Assembly (NCBI GenBank): GCA_002337215.1
Contig: DDFO01000003.1
Location: 34,832-55,132 of the forward strand
Source: Phycisphaerales bacterium UBA1926
GTDB lineage: Bacteria > Planctomycetota > Phycisphaerae > Phycisphaerales > UBA1924
Direction: 5' to 3'
Length of the DNA: 20,301 nucleotides
Shown: piece by piece, positions 7,831 through 15,057 of the stretch
Layout of the letters: each line of letters opens with the position of its first letter
Numbering within the stretch: position 1 is the first letter of the stretch
The notes under the pieces: generated by a model
Told to the model about the DNA's origin: nothing
The model's database searches: none
Seen by the model: only the letters and a program-made list of their open reading frames with translations
Position numbers and translations under genes: made by a program

Positions 7831-8622
7831 TCAGGGGCAGCCCGCGAGGAACCCGCCGACGAACGCCTGCAGGTCCGCGAGGTCGAAGACGCCCTCCGGC
7901 ATCGCGAAATCGGCGGGTGGCTGCTGGTTCAGGAACGCCGTCACGAACAGCTGCAAGTCCGCGAGGTCGAGCACGCCATCCCCGGAGAGATCCGCGGGGC
8001 ACGTGTCGACGAGCCTGACGACCTGGATCCCGTTGAGCACCGACCGGAGATTGCCGTTGGGGAGACCCGAATGCACATCGAGTCGGCCGTCCGCCCCGAC
8101 GGTCGCCAGTTGGCTCATGTAGGTGATGCCCTCGGCGTGCTGCCCGCCCCAAGCCCCTCCGACCAATTCGGGGTCCTCGGCGTTCTGGTCGATGCGGAGC
8201 CGGCTCAGCAGGTCGGCGTCATCGGGGGCGACGCCGTACATGATGACGCGGTACTCGCCCGGCTCAACGAAGCGGATGAACAGGCACCCGTCGATGGGGT
8301 CGTTGAACGAGGTGAAGCAATCGCCCAGCAGAGCCGCGTCGTCGCCCGTCGCTCCGGCGATCGGCCCGCTCTCGATGACATCGAACCCGATGTTCATGAT
8401 GTCGGCCGAGATCGATGCGCCGTCGAGGCCCACGAGCGGGAGCCGCTTGAAGTTGGGCATCGCGTCGAACGAATTCCAGACCCCCGCGGGTCCAACGGCT
8501 CCGTAGTTCGATGAGGGCGATGTTCCCGCGGTCCCGAAATCGATATTGAACGATTGGCCCCTCGCGGTGCCGGCGAGAAGAAGTGCTCCAGCGACGAGCC
8601 CGACAACGATCCTGTTTCGCAT
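7831..8622 (-). CDS. Secreted protein with C-terminal GC-type dockerin and jelly-roll-like N-terminal domain
   Basis: 263 residues from ATG 8622, which has GAGGG upstream at good spacing; the frame continuing to 8655 is rejected because the signal peptide begins at 8622. Signal peptide residues 1-22 (MRNRIVVGLV ... ARG). The mature part begins FNIDFGTAG and contains SSNYGAVGPAGVWNSF, CLFIRFVEPGEYRVIMYGV and ends LNGIQVVRLV; this beta-rich pattern resembles carbohydrate-binding or malectin-like beta-sandwich modules of exported planctomycete proteins, but no binding residues can be assigned. Residues 208-263 are a dockerin-like pair: the first loop is canonical (DLSGDGVLDLADL), the second has lost its first Asp (AMPEGVFDLADL). 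It ends AGCP. Probably cell-surface or periplasmic; function unknown. Confidence 0.83.
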   Translation of the reverse strand: MRNRIVVGLVAGALLLAGTARGQSFNIDFGTAGTSPSSNYGAVGPAGVWNSFDAMPNFKRLPLVGLDGASISADIMNIGFDVIESGPIAGATGDDAALLGDCFTSFNDPIDGCLFIRFVEPGEYRVIMYGVAPDDADLLSRLRIDQNAEDPELVGGAWGGQHAEGITYMSQLATVGADGRLDVHSGLPNGNLRSVLNGIQVVRLVDTCPADLSGDGVLDLADLQLFVTAFLNQQPPADFAMPEGVFDLADLQAFVGGFLAGCP

Positions 8623-8798
8623 GGGACAGCCCTCAACCCCCCGGTTTTCCCCCAAGCGTCGTGCTGTGACTCCAACCGCACAAGCGATCGTGCAGACGGT
8701 TCGCCGTACCGACCGCCCGAGACCTCTCTTGAGAGTCTACTGGGAGCGGGCTGAAACACGAAGAAAGAACGGAGGAGGGGAGACCGGCGACACGGGAA

Positions 8799-9242
8799 TC
8801 AGGGATTGCCGATCGGCGATCCGTTCGGGGTTCCGGCGAGCGCATCTGCCGTGGGCTTCGATTCGATCTCGACGGGCGCCGACGATGCCCCGGTGCTGCC
8901 TGCCGTGCTGGCCGTGGCGCCGTCAGTCGAACCAATCGCGTCGAGCGCTTCTTTCATCCGCCGACCCGGCTTGAACTTCACCGCGAACTTCGCGGGCACG
9001 ATGACCGGCTCAAGAGTCTTCGGGTTCTGCGCGGTCCGGGCCTTGCGCTCGCGGACCTCGAAGACACCGAAGTCGCGGAACTCGAGACGGTTCCCATCAC
9101 CGAGATCGCAGATGATCTCATCGAGGAACTCCTGGAGGACCACCTTTACGTCGGTCTTCTTGAGGCCCGTTTTTTCCGCGATGCGCTCGACAACATCGCG
9201 CTTGGTGATCGTCTTGCTCGTCGTGTGATTCCCGGTAGTCAT
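8799..9242 (-). CDS. HU/IHF-family DNA-binding protein with low-complexity C-terminal tail
   Basis: Nucleoid-associated histone-like protein. Residues 11-101 match the HU fold: TKRDVVERIAEKTGLKKTDV (13-32), the helix VLQEFLDEIICDLGDG, then LEFRDFGVFEVRERKARTAQNPKT (53-77) with the DNA-intercalating Asn-Pro tip, and VPAKFAVKFKPGRRMKEAL (82-100). Canonical HU is ~90 residues; here residues 102-147 add a Ser/Thr/Ala/Gly/Pro-rich tail with no predicted fold and, unlike the Lys-rich histone-H1-like tails of some actinobacterial HU proteins, little positive charge. Start ATG 9242 follows AGGGAT. The upstream 373-base region holds a good promoter candidate. HU versus IHF cannot be separated by eye. 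Confidence 0.92.
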   Translation of the reverse strand: MTTGNHTTSKTITKRDVVERIAEKTGLKKTDVKVVLQEFLDEIICDLGDGNRLEFRDFGVFEVRERKARTAQNPKTLEPVIVPAKFAVKFKPGRRMKEALDAIGSTDGATASTAGSTGASSAPVEIESKPTADALAGTPNGSPIGNP

Positions 9243-9454
9243 CCGCGATCCCTGTGGTCAACCGGTCGGTGCATCAACGGACCCGGGGTGGCCCGGACGC
9301 GTCCGATCGGATTGCGTGCTCGAATGTCCCCCCGCGTCGAAACCGGCCCCTGGTGGTGGGCGGCTGCCCATCCTTATGGTCCGACGCACGTTGTCGCGGC
9401 TCGTGCCGGACGCATTTGCCTCCGGCCCTCGCCCCTTCCCATCTCTCTTTGCAC

Positions 9455-9483
9455 AGTATGCCGACCTCGCCGAGAGTGGTCAA
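9455..9483 (-). promoter_or_regulatory. Candidate sigma70-type promoter for the HU-like gene
   Basis: On the minus strand TTGACC (9483-9478, 5 of 6 to consensus), exactly 17 bases, then CATACT (9460-9455, 4 of 6). It would give a leader of about 205 bases before ATG 9242. This is the best promoter match seen in the window. Confidence 0.5.
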
Positions 9484-9540
9484 TCCTTCAGCGCGATACG
9501 GCGTATTAAACTTACCGGAACCCCCGATAGCGGCCCATGT

Positions 9541-9581
9541 TGCGGGGTCTGGCTGCGGATCTCATATGAGATTTCCCCGCA
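9541..9581. repeat. Nested palindrome between HU and beta-barrel genes
   Basis: A perfect 14-base palindrome ATCTCATATGAGAT (9559-9572) lies inside flanking 7-base complementary arms TGCGGGG (9541-9547) and CCCCGCA (9575-9581). The AT-rich palindrome stands out in GC-rich DNA. It sits 44 bases beyond the stop of the 9616-10545 gene and 76 bases upstream of the -35 of the HU promoter candidate, so it may be an operator for HU or part of the 3' end of the barrel gene transcript. There is no T-tract on either strand. Confidence 0.5.
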
Positions 9582-9615
9582 CACCGCGGGACCGTCGCCC
9601 CCGATTCCCTCGTTC

Positions 9616-10545
9616 TCAGAACGAGAACTGCGCGCCGAAGTAGAGCCCCGCCATCGAGCCCGACCATTCGAACTCGTCCGCCCCGTCCCCGTCGTTGAGC
9701 CCGAAGACCAGCAGCCGATAGCCGACCTTTACCCCCGCCCAGTGAACGGGCCGGTACGCGAAACCGGCGTCGATCGAGAAACTGCCCGAGGTCCGGTCGC
9801 CGACGCCGAACCCGCCCGCGAGCGATTCGACCTCGATCCCGAACCGCTCGTCGATCGCGAGATCGAGACGGGCACCGATAACGGGTTCGGCGAAGAACTC
9901 GTCGGCCGAAGCACGGAGCACGGCGCCCGGGGGCGGTGCAGACGCCGGGGTGTTCCGGATGTTGAAATCGGCGTGGTGGAACCGCAGGCCCCCGATCAGG
10001 TCCACGCCGGCACCGAATCGGACACGCCCCGCGTCGTTGGTGTCCGAGGTGTGGGACCAGATCCGGTAGCCCGCGACCAGATCAAACGATTCATAGGAAA
10101 GATCGCTCACGAGCCGATCACCCGCCGCGACCGTGATCGCGCCCAGTTGGCCCGCGGTGGTCTGCGTCGAGCCCTCGTCGTCGGCGTTGAAGCCGAGCCC
10201 GGTGAGCGCGAACCGCCACTTGCCGCGTTTCGCCTGGATCCGACCGACGGGCGCGACCCGGGGACTGTCGAGGTTCAGGTCGGCCAGTTCGAACTTTCCG
10301 CCGCGCACCGTCGTCGATGGCAGGCGGACATCGCCAGCGGGCGCGATGAAGCCGACGTAGGGCTCAAGCCGGATCGTCCAGTCGGGGCTCAGTGCCTCGA
10401 TCACCGGCTCGCCATCTGTCCCGGCATCAGGGGCCGCCGGGTCGCTCGTGGACTGCGCAGACGCGACGCCGGGCATCGCGATCGCCGAGAGGGCGAGAAC
10501 CATCGGGGTGATTCGACCAACAGGGAGTTTCCATTGACGGGGCAT
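9616..10545 (-). CDS. Probable outer-membrane beta-barrel protein, function unknown
   Basis: 309 residues; ATG 10545 follows AAAGGA about six bases upstream. A signal peptide covers residues 1-30, ending GVASAQ. After an acidic/Pro-rich linker (32-50), the protein is made of alternating strands: WTIRLEPYVGFIAPAGDVRL, KWRFALTGLGFNADD, ESFDLVAGYRIW, RVRFGAGVDLIGGLRFHH, AEPVIGARLDLAID, FSIDAGFAYRP and GVKVGYRLLVFGL. It ends YFGAQFSF: a terminal aromatic Phe on an alternating strand is the classic outer-membrane insertion signature. The pattern resembles small OmpA/OmpW-like or lipid A-modifying barrels, but no specific family motif is seen. It is divergent from arfB, with 146 bases between them. 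Confidence 0.75.
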   Translation of the reverse strand: MPRQWKLPVGRITPMVLALSAIAMPGVASAQSTSDPAAPDAGTDGEPVIEALSPDWTIRLEPYVGFIAPAGDVRLPSTTVRGGKFELADLNLDSPRVAPVGRIQAKRGKWRFALTGLGFNADDEGSTQTTAGQLGAITVAAGDRLVSDLSYESFDLVAGYRIWSHTSDTNDAGRVRFGAGVDLIGGLRFHHADFNIRNTPASAPPPGAVLRASADEFFAEPVIGARLDLAIDERFGIEVESLAGGFGVGDRTSGSFSIDAGFAYRPVHWAGVKVGYRLLVFGLNDGDGADEFEWSGSMAGLYFGAQFSF

Positions 10546-10691
10546 GGTGTGTCCTTTTCGATCATCTGCATCGGTCCGTCGCGAAAGTCCGGGGCCGAGG
10601 ACACGGAGCCTACCGCGTCGGATTGTGCGCCGTCGATTCGGCGCGCGCGGCGTCTGGCCGAACGCCGGGGCGACTGGCTAGGCTCCATTGC

Positions 10692-11138
10692 ATGTCCTCG
10701 GCCGGCCCCAACCCGTCGAAACGCCTCCACCTCGCCCCCGGGGTGTGGGTCGAGGCGCGCGCACTGCGGTACACCTACGTCGCCAGCAGCGGGCCCGGCG
10801 GGCAGAACGTCAACAAGCGGAGCACGAAGGCCGTGCTGCGGGTCGCGGTGGGGGATCTCGGCCTGCGTCCGGGGGTCGCCGACCGCCTGCGCGCGCTCGC
10901 CGGGCATCGGCTGACAGGCGACGATGAGATCCTGCTCTCATCCGACGAGCACAGGAGCCAGCGCCGCAACAAGGAAGCCTGCACCGACATTCTGCGGGCG
11001 TTGCTGGTCGAGGCCAGCGTGCGTCCGAAGATCCGCAGGCCGACCAAGCCGACCCGCGGGTCGGTCGAGCGTCGGATCGACTCCAAGAAACAGCGATCGC
11101 AGATCAAGTCCCGCCGGAAGCGTCCCAAGGACTGGTGA
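10692..11138 (+). CDS. arfB: Alternative ribosome-rescue factor ArfB (peptidyl-tRNA hydrolase)
   Basis: Releases peptides from ribosomes stalled on non-stop mRNA. 148 residues, close to the 140 of E. coli ArfB/YaeJ. The catalytic GGQ is in SSGPGGQNVNKRSTKAVL (32-49; GGQ at 36-38), followed by the helix of the domain, SSDEHRSQRRNKEAC and the basic C-terminal tail (SKKQRSQIKSRRKRPKDW) that in ArfB enters the empty mRNA channel. That tail and the short length separate it from the release factors PrfA/PrfB. ATG 10692 is chosen because the family begins with a strand about ten residues further on; the Shine-Dalgarno sequence is weak. Its stop TGA overlaps an in-frame GTG for tsaB (GTGA at 11135-11138), so the two genes are probably cotranscribed. 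Confidence 0.93.
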   Translation: MSSAGPNPSKRLHLAPGVWVEARALRYTYVASSGPGGQNVNKRSTKAVLRVAVGDLGLRPGVADRLRALAGHRLTGDDEILLSSDEHRSQRRNKEACTDILRALLVEASVRPKIRRPTKPTRGSVERRIDSKKQRSQIKSRRKRPKDW

Positions 11139-11176
11139 CCAGACCGGACCGGGATCTCGGCGACCTATCGTGGCCC

Positions 11177-11995
11177 ATGCCGTCAAACCGGGCCGACAGC
11201 GAGACAGAGCGGGCGACAGAACCGCTGACCGGGCGATGGGTGCTCGCGATCGAAACCAGCAACCCGTCTGCGGCCTCGGCCGATCCGGGTGCGGGCACCG
11301 CCAGCCCGACCACCAGGACACCGGGCACCGCCTCGGTCGCCGGTGCGCGCACCGATCGAGACGGAAAACTCGGCGAGATCGTCGAGATCGAGTTCCCCGC
11401 CGCGAACCGTGAGCGGGACGGGCTTCTCCCGGCGATCGACCGTGTGCGCACAGCCCTGAACGTCGTCCCGAGCGACCTCGGTTGGGTGTGCGTGTCCGTC
11501 GGGCCGGGCGGCTACACCGGGCTCCGCGTCTCGGTCACGGTCGCCAAGTCGATCGCGCGGGCGACGGGGGCCGAGTTGGTCGGGGTGCCCTCGGCGACGG
11601 TTGCCGTCGGCGAGGACCGGCCGGATCAGCCGTTCTGTGTCTGTCTGGCGTCGAAAGGTGATCGGACGCACGTCACGGCGTTTCCCGGGCCCGGTGATGG
11701 CGACGGCGAACCGATCGGGGTTTTAGACGCTGAGGGGCTGATCGGGTGGTACGACGGGCCTGGTCCCGGTTCGGGGGAGATTCTTCTGGTCGCGGACCGG
11801 TTTTTGCCGGAACCGATCCGCGCCGCGTGCTTACAGAGACACGGGCGAATTCTCGCCCCGCGGTTCTCCGCGACTCGTTGTTTGCACGCGGGTTACGGGC
11901 GATCCGGGATTGATCCCGTTGTGTTGACGCCCCAGTATGCCAGGGAGCCCGAGGCGGTCCGCCTCTGGCGCGAGCGCCGGGCCAAGAACGCCTGA
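11177..11995 (+). CDS. tsaB: TsaB, partner of TsaD in tRNA t6A synthesis
   Basis: Non-catalytic ASKHA-fold protein that with TsaD and TsaE transfers the threonylcarbamoyl group to A37 of tRNA. The N-terminal WVLAIETSN strand (21-29), RERDGLLPAIDRVRTAL (78-94, equivalent to the His/Ser-Leu-Leu-Pro helix) and VSVGPGGYTGLRVSVTVAKS (107-125) are diagnostic. VGVPSATVAV (135-144) follows. Two features are unusual. First, an Ala/Thr/Pro/Gly-rich insertion of roughly 25-30 residues (30-60) separates the first two strands. Second, 20 or more residues precede the first strand. Start choice is uncertain: ATG 11177 (272 aa) has no clear ribosome site, while GTG 11135 (286 aa) overlaps the arfB stop and has AAGGA three bases upstream. 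The second half is divergent from model TsaB proteins. Confidence 0.87.
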   Translation: MPSNRADSETERATEPLTGRWVLAIETSNPSAASADPGAGTASPTTRTPGTASVAGARTDRDGKLGEIVEIEFPAANRERDGLLPAIDRVRTALNVVPSDLGWVCVSVGPGGYTGLRVSVTVAKSIARATGAELVGVPSATVAVGEDRPDQPFCVCLASKGDRTHVTAFPGPGDGDGEPIGVLDAEGLIGWYDGPGPGSGEILLVADRFLPEPIRAACLQRHGRILAPRFSATRCLHAGYGRSGIDPVVLTPQYAREPEAVRLWRERRAKNA

Positions 11996-12135
11996 AGTTC
12001 TTGCAACAGCGGGGGTTTGGGTTGACCTCAAGGTGGGCGTGGTTCCGACCGATCGCCCGGGGTCTGCGGATGGCCATTCGGTCCGTCCGGGTATAGACTT
12101 TCCCCTGATCGGGTGGTTTAAATGAGGCCGGTTGA

Positions 12136-12744
12136 ATGAGTGAGCCCGGTATCGAACAGGATTGGTCGGCCAAAGCGGTGTTCTCGACCGGAGAAGCCGC
12201 CGACGTCTGCAACGTCTCACAGCAGACGATTATCCGTTGCTTCGACAAGGGTCGGCTCCAGGGCTTCCGTGTTCCCGGCTCGAAGTTCCGACGGATCCCG
12301 CGCGACGAACTGATCCGCTTTATGCAGGAAAACGACATCCCGCTCGCCCGGATCGAGGGGAGACGCCGGTCGGTGCTGTGCCTGTGCTCACCCGATTCGG
12401 TGGTCACAAAGCTTGCCGAGGTCGTCAACCCGCGAGATCGGCTTGATGTCACGGTCGCGTCGTCGGCCTTTGACGCGGGATGGGCGGCGTGCGACCGGCG
12501 CCCCGCGCTTGTCCTCATCGACGGCGCGTTCGACGCGTGCGTGACGATGTCGGTGCTCAAGAAGCTCGCCGAGTCGGCTCCCGGCGCGGCTGCGCCGTTG
12601 GTCGCGGTTGTGGGCGACGCGGAATCTGCCGCGCTGGCACGAACGCTGGGCTCGCCGATCGCGCTGCAACTCGATGCGGGGCACGCGCCCGAGGCGATCG
12701 AGCAGCGGATCGTGGCGTTGCTCGACAAGGCCGAGTCTGCTTGA
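12136..12744 (+). CDS. Excisionase/MerR-type HTH protein with pseudo-receiver domain
   Basis: 202 residues; ATG 12136 follows GAGG with eight bases between. Residues 15-68 are a winged HTH of the helix-turn-helix-17 type: VFSTGEAADVCNVSQQTIIR, then FDKGRLQGFRVPGSKFRRIP and DELIRFMQENDIP. This probably binds DNA. Residues 79-198 have the alternating beta/alpha pattern of a response-regulator receiver: RRPALVLIDGAFD places D129 at the phosphoacceptor position, but the first strand reads SVLCLCSPDS without the acidic pair, and the conserved Lys near the end (GSPIALQLDAGH) is missing. It is therefore unlikely to be phosphorylated normally. The next gene (12953) also has a degenerate receiver, suggesting a functional pair. 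Related HTH proteins are abundant in Planctomycetota. Confidence 0.85.
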   Translation: MSEPGIEQDWSAKAVFSTGEAADVCNVSQQTIIRCFDKGRLQGFRVPGSKFRRIPRDELIRFMQENDIPLARIEGRRRSVLCLCSPDSVVTKLAEVVNPRDRLDVTVASSAFDAGWAACDRRPALVLIDGAFDACVTMSVLKKLAESAPGAAAPLVAVVGDAESAALARTLGSPIALQLDAGHAPEAIEQRIVALLDKAESA

Positions 12745-12952
12745 GTGCCACAGGGCGAGCGCGACGAATCAAAGCCGGCGGATGACCTGAGACAACCCGG
12801 TCGAGAACCGAGTCGGTGGTACCGATCTGGGCGTTCCGGCTGGATCGGGGGTCGGATTGTGTCGATCGGAAGGGGGACGCGGGCGGCATCGGCCGACACA
12901 CCGCGGAGTCCCTGAGCCCCTGTCTGACACGATCTGAGACACGGAACCGATC

Positions 12953-14134
12953 ATGGCCGACCTTCCGCACCACGACCAACGACCCGCCCCGTATCCCCGG
13001 CGTCACGCCGCGCGGCGTGTGGGCGAGACGCTCAGCGACAGCGCCGTGCTCTTGGTCGGCGGCCATCCGGGCCGCAGCTCCTCTGATCAATCGGGGGACC
13101 GGTCGGTCGATCCGGTCTCGGCGATGCTGACTGACCTTGTGGCTCACATCGAGCACGTTCCCGACGCGGCCGCGGCGTGCGCACGGCTCGATGCGGGCTG
13201 GTTCGACGCGGTGCTGGTCATCGCGAGCGATTGCGACGCGGAGGCGCTGCGGGCGTGCGAGACGATCTGTGCGCGAAGCGGCGCCCCCAGCGTCGTGCTC
13301 TACAGCCCGCAGGGAACGCTCGAACTGGCGACCAAGGCGATGCGGCTCGGCGTGCGCGATCTGCTGGGCCCAGAGATCGCTCGCGCCGAATTCTGCGAAC
13401 GGCTCCTCGCCGCCATCGAGGCGGGCGAATCAACCCGCGACGCGGCGGACCGCGAGGCGCGCCTCAAGCGGCTCTGCAGCAAGCTCGATCGCGCCCGGCG
13501 TGAGGTGACCGGGCACGTAGGCGGGCTCTGCAACGATCTCGCCGACGCCTACGAGGAACTGGCCGAACAGATCGGCGAACTCGCGACCGCCGGTGAACTC
13601 CGCGGCATTCTGCGGCAGGAGCTCGATATCGAGGGCCTGCTGCGGACATTCCTCGAGTATCTGCTGGGGCGTGTGGGCTCGACGAACGCCGGGGTGTTCC
13701 TGCCCAACTCTGTGGGCGATTTCACACTCGGGGCGTACATCAATTACGACCGGCCTCGGGCGACGGCGGAATCGGAACTCGAGGACCGCGCGTCGGTCAT
13801 CGCGCCGGCGTTTGAGAGCGAGGGCCGGGTGGTGTTTCTGAACGACGACATCGCGATCGCGGACCGTCTCGGGGACGAGGCAGGGTTCTTCGCGGGCGAG
13901 TCGGTCATCGCGGTGGGGTGCCACGACACGCCGGGCGATGAGGACAGCGAGTGCCTCGCGGTGTTGTGCCTGTTCCGCGACCGGCGGACACCGTTCAGCG
14001 CCGAGGCGCAGCGGACGGTGCAGGTCGCCTCTGAACTGTTCGGCCGGCAGCTCGCGCGGGTGATCCGCGTGCACCACCGGCACAAGCCCGACGAGTTGTG
14101 GGGCGTGGACGACGACATCGATCTGGCGGCGTGA
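12953..14134 (+). CDS. Pseudo-receiver / coiled-coil / GAF signalling protein
   Basis: 393 residues, cytoplasmic. Residues ~30-155 have a receiver-like layout (AVLLVGGHP, FDAVLVIASDCDAEAL, PSVVLYSPQGTLELATKAM, RLGVRDLLGPE), but the phosphoacceptor position is not Asp, the acidic pair is absent and the Lys is replaced, so it cannot take phosphate in the usual way. Residues 160-220 are charged helices, probably coiled coil (REARLKRLCSKLDRARREV, DAYEELAEQIGELA). Residues ~222-375 fit a GAF domain (DIEGLLRTFLEYLLGRVG, NAGVFLPN, CLAVLCLFRDRRTPFSAEAQ). No kinase, cyclase or HTH output is present. ATG 12953 follows GGAA. It lies 208 bases after the HTH/pseudo-receiver gene. Likely a ligand-sensing or scaffold protein; the ligand is unknown. 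Confidence 0.8.
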   Translation: MADLPHHDQRPAPYPRRHAARRVGETLSDSAVLLVGGHPGRSSSDQSGDRSVDPVSAMLTDLVAHIEHVPDAAAACARLDAGWFDAVLVIASDCDAEALRACETICARSGAPSVVLYSPQGTLELATKAMRLGVRDLLGPEIARAEFCERLLAAIEAGESTRDAADREARLKRLCSKLDRARREVTGHVGGLCNDLADAYEELAEQIGELATAGELRGILRQELDIEGLLRTFLEYLLGRVGSTNAGVFLPNSVGDFTLGAYINYDRPRATAESELEDRASVIAPAFESEGRVVFLNDDIAIADRLGDEAGFFAGESVIAVGCHDTPGDEDSECLAVLCLFRDRRTPFSAEAQRTVQVASELFGRQLARVIRVHHRHKPDELWGVDDDIDLAA

Positions 14135-14483
14135 GGCGCCGGGTTGGTGGGGGCCTGGATCGGCTGATTGGCCGGTATTCAGATTGGTATGGACCTTGGG
14201 AACCCCCTGGCTTGCGCCGGGGGCTCGTTCGAGCGTGCTGCTCGGAATGGGTGGTCGAGGTCGCAGAATTCGCGTCATGCGCGATGAAATCGGTGCGAGC
14301 GGGTTCCGAACAAGTGGGTGCATCAGATCGACGCCGGCCGGCCCCGGTGATCACCCGGGTCCAGGGATGGTTTCGTGCCGGTCGGTGATCGTCTGATGAA
14401 GTCTTTACCATGTCCGACAGGGCGCGGTGCGGCGGTTCTTTTGGGAACTCGCAGCCGGGTCGCGTCGTGTCGGAGGTGGTCGG
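14135..14483. other. 349-base intergenic region; weak terminator-like hairpin, no gene
   Basis: The only structure noted is a GC hairpin at 14203-14223: CCCCC-T-GGC pairs with GCCGGGGG around TTGC, leaving one bulged T. It lies 69 bases after the stop of the GAF gene and lacks a proper T-tract, so it is at best a weak terminator. A ribosome site GGAGG at 14472-14476 belongs to the next gene. No convincing promoter was found for the downstream operon. Confidence 0.45.
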
Positions 14484-15044
14484 ATGGAATGGTTGTTTTC
14501 AAATCAGGCGTATCTGTTCAGTGTCCCGGCGATCGCGGGGACGGCGTATTTCCTCATCAGCCTCGTGCTGGGGGAACTGGGCGGGGACGGCGACCTTGAT
14601 GTGGATCTCGACGGGGGCGACACGCCGACCGCCGAGTTCCGGGTGCTGTCGCTGCAGACGATCTCGGCGTTCGCGATGGGGAGCGGGTGGACGGGCATCA
14701 CCGCCTACCGCGTGCTCGACCTGAGCTTCACCGGTGCGACGGTCGTCGCGATCGTGTGCGGGGTTGCGTCGGCGTGGCTGATCGTCACGCTGCTGCGAGC
14801 CGCGCTGAGCCTGCAGGGCTCGGGCAACATCGCGCTCGACGCGACGCTGGGTCAGACCGGCACGGTGTACATCGCGGTCCCGCCCAAGGGCGAGGGCACG
14901 GGGCGGGTGACGGTGGTGGTCAACAACCGCCGGCGTGAGTTCGCGGCCGTGCAGCACGGGGACGAGCCCATCGCGACGAACACGCGGATCGGGATCGTGG
15001 GGGTGGACCGGCCGAGCAATACGGTGAGCGTGGAGGTGATCTGA
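14484..15044 (+). CDS. NfeD-like membrane protein with cytosolic OB-fold
   Basis: 186 residues; ATG 14484 has GGAGG seven bases upstream, so the longer open frame from 14427 is rejected. Hydrophobic segments are at 12-30 (SVPAIAGTAYFLISLVLG), 58-78 (amphipathic or short, ISAFAMGSGWTGITAYRVL) and 82-108 (FTGATVVAIVCGVASAWLIV). Between the first two is a very acidic linker, GGDGDLDVDLDGGD (33-46). Residues 113-186 form the OB-fold typical of NfeD/YuaF proteins: ALDATLGQTGTVYIAVPPKG, GRVTVVVNNRRREFAAV, DEPIATNTRIGIVGVD, VSVEVI. Such proteins work with flotillins in membrane microdomains, and a flotillin gene follows 133 bases later. It is closest in arrangement to YqiJ or YuaF; no protease domain is present. 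Confidence 0.85.
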   Translation: MEWLFSNQAYLFSVPAIAGTAYFLISLVLGELGGDGDLDVDLDGGDTPTAEFRVLSLQTISAFAMGSGWTGITAYRVLDLSFTGATVVAIVCGVASAWLIVTLLRAALSLQGSGNIALDATLGQTGTVYIAVPPKGEGTGRVTVVVNNRRREFAAVQHGDEPIATNTRIGIVGVDRPSNTVSVEVI

Positions 15045-15057
15045 GCGGAGGCGGTCT

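Larger units (their letters stand above)
9243..9615. other. 373-base intergenic region with no gene
   Basis: Apart from the promoter candidate at 9455-9483 and the nested palindrome at 9541-9581, nothing is recognised. Open frames crossing it are Arg/Pro/Ser-rich, lack ribosome binding sites and resemble no family. The length leaves room for a long HU leader or a small RNA, but no fold or terminator supports one. Confidence 0.6.

Noticed and set aside
6710-8152. 480-residue open frame on the minus strand across nadA
   Set aside because: nadA on the plus strand is certain over this stretch, and the antisense product is low-complexity Arg/Gly/Val sequence.
9254-9643. 129-residue open frame in the HU/barrel intergenic region
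   Set aside because: Arg/Pro/Ser-rich, no ribosome site, overlaps the 3' end of the barrel gene and the promoter candidate for HU.
10627-10644. GCGCCG / CGGCGC hairpin upstream of arfB
   Set aside because: A 6-bp GC palindrome is expected by chance in such GC-rich DNA, and there is no T-tract or promoter context.
14098-14396. Short open frames in the gap before the NfeD-like gene
   Set aside because: They overlap the end of the GAF gene or lack ribosome sites, and their products are Arg/Gly-rich with no resemblance to proteins.
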